Shown here: one piece after another, positions 15,613-21,578 of the stretch
Layout: every line of letters starts with the position of its first letter
Position numbering within the stretch: position 1 is the stretch's first letter
NCBI GenBank assembly: GCA_013178015.1
Contig: JABLXR010000042.1
Location: 1 to 35,081 of the forward strand
Length of the DNA: 35,081 nucleotides
Origin: Anaerolineae bacterium
GTDB lineage: Bacteria > Chloroflexota > Anaerolineae > DRVO01
Direction of reading: 5' to 3'
Notes under the pieces: generated by a model
Database searches by the model: none
The model's input: the letters and a program-made list of their open reading frames with translations, nothing else
Told to the model about the DNA's origin: nothing
Program-made: the position numbers and the translations under genes

Positions 15613-16110
15613 TCAAGGCAGCACGAACGCGGACTCCAACGCCTGCAGAGCCTTCTCCAGGTACTCCTGGCGCAGCAGGCAGGAGACCGTCGAGATGGAA
15701 GTGCTTATGGCCAATATGTTGATGCCGGCCTCGGCCAGGGTGCCGAAGACCGCTGCCGCGATTCCGGGCCTTTCCCGGAAATCGGGCCCGAACACGGAGA
15801 CTAGGGCCACACCTGGGTCTTCAGTGAAGGCGGCGGCGCCTAGGGTGGGCTGGCGGGAGCGCAGCGCCTGGGACGCCAGGGTCAGATCGTCTGCCGCTAC
15901 GCACAGGATGATATTAGTGTGACCGTGAAGGTCAATGGACTGAACTATGAAGGGGACGTTGACCCCGCAAGCGCCGAGGGCGCCGAACACCTCGGCTGCC
16001 ACCCCCGGCCGGTCGGGCACGTGCATCACGCCAAGGCACGCCAGATTGGGCCAGTGCAGTATGCCACCGATGCGAATGCGATGGCCGGTATCTGCAGGCT
16101 GCCTCGGCAT
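15613..16110 (-). CDS. Double ACT-domain protein
   Basis: A 165-residue protein made of two ACT-type domains in tandem, like the regulatory C-terminus of aspartokinase but with no kinase domain. The first domain (about 24-90) shows VMHVPDRPGVAAEVFGALGACGVNV and the second (about 100-160) shows VSVFGPDFRERPGIAAAVFGTLAEAGINI. Both carry the PG.A..VF..L...G.N ligand-loop pattern. ACT domains bind amino acids or other small metabolites. ATG 16110 lies 3 bp after the response-regulator stop, and the stop of this gene overlaps a possible TTG start of the histidine kinase. The arrangement suggests a metabolite-sensing adaptor for the two-component pair, but a separate metabolic role cannot be excluded. 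Confidence 0.82.
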   Translation of the reverse strand: MPRQPADTGHRIRIGGILHWPNLACLGVMHVPDRPGVAAEVFGALGACGVNVPFIVQSIDLHGHTNIILCVAADDLTLASQALRSRQPTLGAAAFTEDPGVALVSVFGPDFRERPGIAAAVFGTLAEAGINILAISTSISTVSCLLRQEYLEKALQALESAFVLP

Positions 16111-16113
16111 AGC

Positions 16114-16497
16114 TCAGTTACTGATCAGAGCGCGCACCCGCTCCACCAGCTCCTGCGGGCTGACCGGCTTGGTGAGGAACTCATCCGCAGGCAGGTACTG
16201 GTCAGTAGGGAACTGGCCGGCCATGGGGCTGTCCATGATGGACGAGATCATGAGGACTGGGATTCCGGCGAGACGCTTGTCCTCGCGCATGAGGTGGCTA
16301 ACGTCGTAGCCTTCCGTCGCTCCTCGCATCATCACGTCCAGGATGACCAGATCGGGCGGGTCCCGCCGCATGGATTCGAGCGCCTCTCGGCCGCTGGCGG
16401 CGCTCACGACCTGGAATCCGTGCGCTTGCAGGACGGTGCGCGTTATCTCGACGAAATCGGGGTCGTCGTCCACGACCAGGACTCTGGCTGCATTCAC
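16114..16497 (-). CDS. Single-domain response regulator (CheY-like)
   Basis: A 127-residue receiver domain with no output domain. The acidic pocket VVDDDPD (D10-D12), phosphoacceptor D54 (VILDVMM) and K110 (LTKPVSP) are intact; a conserved Ser/Thr lies at ISS (85-86). GTG 16497 has GGAGGT 5 nt upstream and starts exactly where receiver homology begins; the open frame to 16641 is not needed. It is the first gene of the regulator-ACT-kinase operon. Lacking a DNA-binding domain, it must act by protein contact or as a phosphorelay element. Confidence 0.88.
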   Translation of the reverse strand: MNAARVLVVDDDPDFVEITRTVLQAHGFQVVSAASGREALESMRRDPPDLVILDVMMRGATEGYDVSHLMREDKRLAGIPVLMISSIMDSPMAGQFPTDQYLPADEFLTKPVSPQELVERVRALISN

Positions 16498-16544
16498 CGT
16501 CCACCTCCACGCACTCACCCCGGGGGCGGGGCGGCAGTCTCCTC

Positions 16545-16574
16545 CATATAAGCCCAAGCGGCGGGCGATGTCAA
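16545..16574 (-). promoter_or_regulatory. Promoter of the regulator-ACT-kinase operon
   Basis: On the minus strand a perfect TTGACA (16574-16569) is followed by 17-18 nt and TTATAT/TATATG (16551-16545). Transcription would start near 16538, about 40 nt before GTG 16497. This is the best -35 match in the window. Confidence 0.6.
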
Positions 16575-16662
16575 ACAGCCACATCGCAGCGCTGGCCTCC
16601 GATCGCTCCTGTCCCCAAGGTAGGAGCTCTTCGAGCCGCAAGACTGCTGGGGCAATCCCGTG

Positions 16663-16668
16663 TACAAT
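16663..16668 (+). promoter_or_regulatory. Candidate -10 element of the small membrane protein gene
   Basis: TACAAT at 16663-16668 lies about 45 nt before ATG 16713. The -35 region is poor (AAGACT). It is divergent from the promoter of the two-component operon. Confidence 0.3.
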
Positions 16669-16712
16669 GTAGCTGTGAGCATTCTCTCCTACGGGCGAAA
16701 GGAGTTGGTGGC

Positions 16713-17108
16713 ATGTTTGGCGATCTGGCCACAGCGTTCCCGTTGATCGTGGGCATAAGCATCGTGACAGCTGCCATAGCCTACTGGCGGGCGGAGGAGA
16801 TGGCCTCGATGCCCGAGCCGGCGCCGATTGCGGTCGCCACTCGTCGGTCGTTCACCTCCGCCTACCTGGCGGTCAGTCTAGCCTTCGGTCCGGCAGCGGT
16901 CGCGGCCTATCGGTGGATGGAGGGGCGCTTTCTGGCCGATGCGGCCGCCGGCTTCCTCAAGCTAGGGGGCGGGGCGGCCCTGGGTCTGAGCGTGCTGGCC
17001 CTGGTCGCTCTTCCCCTGATGAGGCGAAAGGGAGCGCCGGAGTTCATCGCCCTGAACCTGCTCTGGGGTCTGGGATACGGCTACTTCCTGCCTCGGCTGA
17101 TCGGTTAG
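16713..17108 (+). CDS. Small membrane protein of unknown function
   Basis: A 131-residue protein with about four hydrophobic segments: about 7-24, 50-66, 81-103 and a last one at 112-130. A positively charged loop MRRKG separates the last two. I do not recognise a family. AAGGAG lies 8 nt upstream of ATG 16713. It is divergent from the two-component operon and precedes the serine hydrolase gene by 160 bp on the same strand; no obvious functional link is visible. Confidence 0.7.
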   Translation: MFGDLATAFPLIVGISIVTAAIAYWRAEEMASMPEPAPIAVATRRSFTSAYLAVSLAFGPAAVAAYRWMEGRFLADAAAGFLKLGGGAALGLSVLALVALPLMRRKGAPEFIALNLLWGLGYGYFLPRLIG

Positions 17109-17268
17109 CAGAGACGGCATGCCATCTGGCGCACCCGCGCAGGCTACGGCAACGGCCTTCCGCTCCGGGTGCTCCACCGGGTCGTCACGGAGCCGGGAGC
17201 TTCGTGATGGAGTAGAGGACGATAGGCGGCATCAAGGAACGCGCCGAGGCGGCGCGATAGGAGGACGT

Positions 17269-19188
17269 ATGAAGCCACTGTGCCGTGTCTGCTTAGTGTT
17301 GCCGCTGCTGGCCGCCTCGCTCTCATTGCTTCTTGCCTCGCCGGCCAGCGCCCAAGGACCGGTGGCGCTTACCGACCCCGTGGAACTGGAGGCCTTCCTG
17401 GACGGACAGGTGGAGGCCCACATGGCGGCCAGCCATGTGGCCGGGGCAGTGATAGCTGTGGTCAAGGACGGTGAGCTCTTCTTCGCCAAGGGTTACGGCT
17501 ACGCCGATCTCCAGCAGGGCGTGCCCGTATCGCCTGATACCACCCTCTTTCGCCCCGGTTCGGTCTCGAAGCTGTTCACGTGGACGGCGGTGATGCAGTT
17601 GGTGGAACAAGGACGGCTGGACCTGGACGCCGATGTCAACACCTACCTGCAGGAGCTTGAGATCCCGGCCACCTTCCCGGAGCCGATCCGCCTGAGGCAC
17701 CTGCTCACCCACACGCCCGGGTTCGAGGATGTTGGCGATGGCCTCTTCATCCGCGCTGGAGACCCGATGCTCTCGCTGGAGCAGTACCTGCAGGCCCACC
17801 TGCCTGCCCGCGTCTACCCCCCGGGCGAGATCTCGGCTTACTCCAACTACGGCACCGCCTTGGCAGGGCACATCGTGAGCCGGGTGGCCGGGGTGCCCTT
17901 CGAGCAGTACGTTCAGGAGAACATCTTCGAGCCCCTGGGGATGGAGCGAAGCACGTTCGTGCAGCCGCCTCCGGAGCCACTGGCCGCCGATATGTCGGCC
18001 GGTTACCGCTACTTGAATGGCTCCTACGCGGAGCGCTGGTTCGAGGTGGTGCAGGCGTCGCCGGCCGGGGGGCTGAGCGCCACCGCCACCGACATGGCCC
18101 GCTTCATGATCGCCTACCTGCAGGGCGGCCAGTTGGGCCAGACACGCATACTGGAGGAAGAGACCGTCCGGGAGATGCAGGAGCTGCAGTTCTCCCACGA
18201 CCCGCGGCTCACGGGATGGGGCTGGGGCTTCGCTGTTGAGCAGGAGAGGGACCTCCGCGTGGTGGGCCATGGGGGCGACACGACCTACTTCCACTCGTTC
18301 CTTGGGCTGCTGCCGGAGCACCATGTGGGCATCTACATCTCCACCAACTCCGAGACCGGTGGCCGACTTCGCACGGAGGTCCTCGAGGCCTTCCTCCGGC
18401 GTTACTTCCTGGAACCGGTCGCGCCCCAGCCTCTGGTGCCCTCCTACCCTTTGGAGGGGGCCGAGCGCCTGGTGGGCACCTACGTTCCGGCGCGGGCCAA
18501 CTACACCACTTTCGAAAAGCTGCTGGGGCTATTCCAGACCGTTGGCGTCGTGGCCACCGACAGGGGCACTATCCGACTCACCGGGCCCTTCGACCTCGAT
18601 CATGTCCACTGGGCGCAGGTGGAGCCACTCGTCTTTCGACCCACCGACCCGGAGGACCGTACCGGCCCCGTGATCTTCGAAGAGGAGGGCAGTCGCGTCA
18701 CCCGGCTCTACGTGGGCCCCTGGGCTTTTCTGCGTCTGCCGTGGTACGGTACGCCCATGGTCCAGTACCTGCTGCTCGGCACCAGCATGCTGGTGCTGCT
18801 CTCTGCGGTGGTGATCTGGCCGCTGGGCTTCCTGGGCAACCGGCACCGGCGGCTGTATCTGGGCCAGCCCCCCGGTTCGACGGGGCTTCCCCGGCTAGCT
18901 CGGATCCTCGCCTGGACCTACGCCCTCCTCAGTTCGCTGACCTTGATCGTCACGGCGGGCATCTTGAGCGACCTCGAATCAGTGACGTTCGGCGCGCCCC
19001 CGGTGCTGGACGTGCTGATGCAAGTGCCCTACCTGGCGACGGTGCTGGCGGCTGGCGTGGTGGTCTTCGCCATCGTGGCCTGGTGGAGGCGTTGGTGGAC
19101 CCTGATTGGGCGGCTGCACTATGCGCTCATCGCCGCGGCAGGGGTGGCCCTGATCTGGTGGCATGCCTACTGGAACGTGATCTTCTGA
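17269..19188 (+). CDS. Beta-lactamase-fold serine hydrolase with membrane C-terminus
   Basis: A 639-residue secreted or membrane serine hydrolase of the class C beta-lactamase / penicillin-binding-protein-like family. A signal peptide covers residues 1-28 (ending ASPASA). The catalytic motifs are intact: S98-V-S-K101, Y191-S-N193 and H334-G-G336 in place of KTG. The hydrolase domain ends near 375. A linker domain of about 130 residues follows, then four hydrophobic segments at about 497-525, 540-570, 580-607 and 610-635 anchor the C-terminus. ATG 17269 has AGGAGG just upstream. Family members include D-amino peptidases, esterases and cell-wall-linked carboxypeptidases; the substrate is unknown. 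The 160 bp before it holds no gene. Confidence 0.87.
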   Translation: MKPLCRVCLVLPLLAASLSLLLASPASAQGPVALTDPVELEAFLDGQVEAHMAASHVAGAVIAVVKDGELFFAKGYGYADLQQGVPVSPDTTLFRPGSVSKLFTWTAVMQLVEQGRLDLDADVNTYLQELEIPATFPEPIRLRHLLTHTPGFEDVGDGLFIRAGDPMLSLEQYLQAHLPARVYPPGEISAYSNYGTALAGHIVSRVAGVPFEQYVQENIFEPLGMERSTFVQPPPEPLAADMSAGYRYLNGSYAERWFEVVQASPAGGLSATATDMARFMIAYLQGGQLGQTRILEEETVREMQELQFSHDPRLTGWGWGFAVEQERDLRVVGHGGDTTYFHSFLGLLPEHHVGIYISTNSETGGRLRTEVLEAFLRRYFLEPVAPQPLVPSYPLEGAERLVGTYVPARANYTTFEKLLGLFQTVGVVATDRGTIRLTGPFDLDHVHWAQVEPLVFRPTDPEDRTGPVIFEEEGSRVTRLYVGPWAFLRLPWYGTPMVQYLLLGTSMLVLLSAVVIWPLGFLGNRHRRLYLGQPPGSTGLPRLARILAWTYALLSSLTLIVTAGILSDLESVTFGAPPVLDVLMQVPYLATVLAAGVVVFAIVAWWRRWWTLIGRLHYALIAAAGVALIWWHAYWNVIF

Positions 19189-19420
19189 GTTGGCCCCGGC
19201 AGCCCGGATGTGACGAGGACAGGTGGCAGATGCTGGGGAGCGGCACGACCGGAATCCACCGAGGTAAGAGCTCAGGAGCGGGGGCACGAGTGTGTTCAGG
19301 CGGCAGACGTGCGCAGGTGTTTCCTCACCGGCTTTCGCGGCAGGCTCTTCGGCCGGCTAGGAGAGCAGGGCGCCAGCATCCTGGCAGGTTCCAGCCTCCT
19401 CCTGAGGAATGCGCGCTCCT

Positions 19421-19550
19421 AGGCACGGTAGGCACTTGGGGGGCGGCGCGCGTGGGCGCGCGCACTCCTCGAAGGAAGGTGCCCCAGGCGCGGTAGGCAC
19501 TTGGGAGGGGCGGCGCGGGTGGGGGCGGGCAGTCCTCGAAAGAGAGTGTA
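19421..19550. repeat. Two tandem 65-bp GC-rich repeats
   Basis: Units at 19421-19485 and 19486-19550 share cggtaggcacttggg at the same offset, and each ends near an actcctc/agtcctc motif. The core cgcgcgtgggcgcgcg followed by actcctc (19447-19470) also occurs in the 82-bp repeats at 32729 and 32951, so this is a dispersed family. Confidence 0.7.
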
Positions 19551-19558
19551 CGTGCGGT

Positions 19559-19589
19559 GCGCTCGGGCTGGCTAGGCCAGTCCGAGCGC
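19559..19589. repeat. Strong 14-bp-stem hairpin
   Basis: Arms 19559-19572 (gcgctcgggctggc) and 19576-19589 (gccagtccgagcgc) pair over 14 positions, with one G-T wobble and a 3-nt loop. No T-run follows, so it is not a classical terminator. It could stall polymerase or protect the 3' end of the upstream transcript. Confidence 0.6.
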
Positions 19590-19673
19590 AGGGAAGGCTC
19601 GGAGCGACAGTGCTGGTCGGCATGTGTCCCTCCGATCCTGAGCTGCTAACCTGCCGAGCGTGAGGTGATCCGT

Positions 19674-20222
19674 ATGAAGTTCGAAGCCTACTCGTACCGT
19701 ATCAGCTCCCGGTTTGGCAGTCGGGTGTGGGTGGAAGTCCTGGATGGACAGGTGTCGGTGACTGGCCCGAGAGTTCCCGTCCCGGCGTACCGGCTGTGGC
19801 TAGGCATTCAGGCATTGCTGCTGGCGGCGACACTGCCCCTGCTCCTGCTGGGGCTCCTGCGGCGGAGCGGTGGCGCTATTGCGGCTGGACTGAGTACGCT
19901 GCTACTACACCTTGCCGTGGGCGGCTTCGGCGCCGGCTGCATGTGGGAGGCGATGAACCTCAATGCCTTTAGCGAGGGCAAGCGGGGAGAGACGCAGTCC
20001 TTCCCGGTCAGCGCCGTGCGCGACGTGCGCATCGGGCGGGGATGGGCTCGCAAGGGGCTGTGGCTGGTCTTACTTCCCTACGTGCGAAGGATAGACGCCC
20101 TGGCCGAAGGGCATGCCGTCTCTTTCGAGGCCCCCGACGACGGGACGGGCGCTAACGCCGTGTACGCCCTGCACATGCGCACCCCGGAGGACGCGCTGCA
20201 ACTGGTCGCCATTCTCCGATAG
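19674..20222 (+). CDS. Membrane protein of unknown function
   Basis: A 182-residue protein. A short beta-rich N-terminus is followed by two hydrophobic segments (about 41-60 and 64-90). A cytoplasmic C-terminal domain then shows a pattern of beta strands (VSAVRDVRIGRGW, VSFEAPDD). The layout resembles small membrane proteins with a PH-like domain, but I cannot assign a family. ATG 19674 has GAGGTG 7 nt upstream; GTG 19665 is an in-frame alternative. It precedes the pyruvyl transferase operon by 111 bp and may be separate, since that operon has its own promoter. Confidence 0.65.
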   Translation: MKFEAYSYRISSRFGSRVWVEVLDGQVSVTGPRVPVPAYRLWLGIQALLLAATLPLLLLGLLRRSGGAIAAGLSTLLLHLAVGGFGAGCMWEAMNLNAFSEGKRGETQSFPVSAVRDVRIGRGWARKGLWLVLLPYVRRIDALAEGHAVSFEAPDDGTGANAVYALHMRTPEDALQLVAILR

Positions 20223-20292
20223 GGATCTCGCCCTAGGGGCCCTGAGGCCCTCTGTAGCAGACCCCTCTCTTGTGCCCAACAAACTACCGGGG

Positions 20293-20301
20293 TGGTATAG
20301 T
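20293..20301 (+). promoter_or_regulatory. Extended -10 promoter of the four-gene operon
   Basis: TGG-TATAGT at 20293-20301 is an extended -10 element with a five-of-six hexamer. Transcription would start near 20308, about 26 nt before ATG 20334. The -35 is weak (TGCCCA). Confidence 0.5.
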
Positions 20302-20333
20302 GTTGCTCTGAGCTACGCCAAGGGGAGCGAGCG

Positions 20334-21578
20334 ATGGACCGGTCGGCGCGGCGCGATGGGCCGAGAGTGCTTCTGGTAGGTTATAACGGGGCCAACAACA
20401 CCGGCGCGGAGGCGCTGTTGCAGGCCGACCTCCGGGATTTGCGGTCACTGCTGCCGGATGCCCAAGTCACGGTGCCCACTCTGAGCGAGGCCAACCTGCG
20501 CCGCTACCTCAAGGAGGGTCCCGACCTCCGTATCGAGCCCATGCCCACCATCTTCTTCCGCAAGGTGGAGCGCCTGGTTCGCGATCACGACTTGGTGATG
20601 CTGGTGGAGGGCAGCGCCTATATGGACACCTGGACCTCCGCCCTGCTGTGGTACTTCCTCTGGGCCACTCACTGCGCCCGCAGCCTGGGCAAGCCCTGCC
20701 TGGCCTACGCCGTGGACGCCGGAGATCTCTCGCCCCTGAACCGGTGGCTGGTGCGTCGGGTGGCCAGCCGGACCGGCCTCATCGTCACCCGGGCTCGAGC
20801 GGCGGCCGAGCGGCTTCGATCCTGTGGGGTCACAGCCCCAATCGAGGTGACTGCCGACAACGCCCTCACCTTCGAGGCCAACCCCGAGGACGAGGGTTGG
20901 GTAGAGCGGGATTGGTCGGCGGCCAAGAAGGGAGCCATTGGCCTGGCGGTGGTAGACTTTCACCTCTGGCCGGTGGTGATCCGTCCCTGGGGGCGCCGCG
21001 AGGACTGCTATAGGTGGCCCTACTACTTCAGCCGCTCCCCTGAGCGCGAGCAGGTCACTGCCCGCCTGGCCCAGGGCTATGCCGACCTGGCCGACGGCCT
21101 GATCGGGGAGCAGGGCCGCCCGGTGGCACTCATCTGCATGGAGCAACTGGATGAGCCGCTAGCCCGTCGCATCCATGGGCTCATGAAACATCCAGAGGCG
21201 GTGCGGGTCTTCTCCTCCAGTCAGTGCGACGCCTCCCAGATGACAGCACTGCTGCAGACGCTGGGGGTCTTGGCGACCTCACGCTACCACGCCGCCATCC
21301 TATCTCTCCGGGCCCACGTCCCGCAGGTGGCGGTCGGCCACGACCTGCGACTCAAGAGCCTGTATGGGGAACTGGGCCTGGAGGACGACTACTTCCTGGA
21401 TCCGGACTGCCCCGACCTGTGGTCCCGGCTGCAAGAGAGGCTGCGCCAACTCCTGGCCGACCCCGAGCCGATGCGGGAGAGGCTTCGCCGCGGTCACGAG
21501 GACCTGGCCGCCCGAGCCGCTCAGAACCGGCCGCTGCTGCGCCGGTTCCTGACCGAGCACGGCTGGGCGCCCGCGTGA
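20334..21578 (+). CDS. Polysaccharide pyruvyl transferase family protein
   Basis: A 414-residue member of the polysaccharide pyruvyl transferase family (CsaB/WcaK-like). These enzymes add a pyruvate ketal from phosphoenolpyruvate to sugars of exopolysaccharide or cell-wall polymers. The N-terminal motif VGYNGANNTGAEALLQADLRD corresponds to the family's GYYG..N.GDEA segment. VMLVEGSAYMD follows at about 90, and the C-terminal half shows TSRYHAAILSLRAHVPQVAV, the conserved R-x-H-x3-S-x6-P region. ATG 20334 has AGGGGAG upstream. Its TGA overlaps the GTG start of the next gene (GTGA), so production of the two proteins is coupled. It is likely cytoplasmic and acts on lipid-linked sugars. Confidence 0.85.
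   Translation: MDRSARRDGPRVLLVGYNGANNTGAEALLQADLRDLRSLLPDAQVTVPTLSEANLRRYLKEGPDLRIEPMPTIFFRKVERLVRDHDLVMLVEGSAYMDTWTSALLWYFLWATHCARSLGKPCLAYAVDAGDLSPLNRWLVRRVASRTGLIVTRARAAAERLRSCGVTAPIEVTADNALTFEANPEDEGWVERDWSAAKKGAIGLAVVDFHLWPVVIRPWGRREDCYRWPYYFSRSPEREQVTARLAQGYADLADGLIGEQGRPVALICMEQLDEPLARRIHGLMKHPEAVRVFSSSQCDASQMTALLQTLGVLATSRYHAAILSLRAHVPQVAVGHDLRLKSLYGELGLEDDYFLDPDCPDLWSRLQERLRQLLADPEPMRERLRRGHEDLAARAAQNRPLLRRFLTEHGWAPA

Larger units (their letters stand above)
19189..19673. other. Repeat-rich intergenic stretch
   Basis: Nearly 500 bp without a supportable gene. It holds the 65-bp tandem repeat at 19421-19550 and a strong hairpin at 19559-19589. Open frames crossing it are made of the repeats. 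Confidence 0.6.

Noticed and set aside
19421-19550. CRISPR-like array
   Set aside because: There are only two tandem units, no distinct spacers and no cas genes.
21224-21574. Upstream extension of the reductase-adenylation frame
   Set aside because: It lies within the pyruvyl transferase gene in another frame. The GTG at 21575 with the GTGA overlap is the better start.
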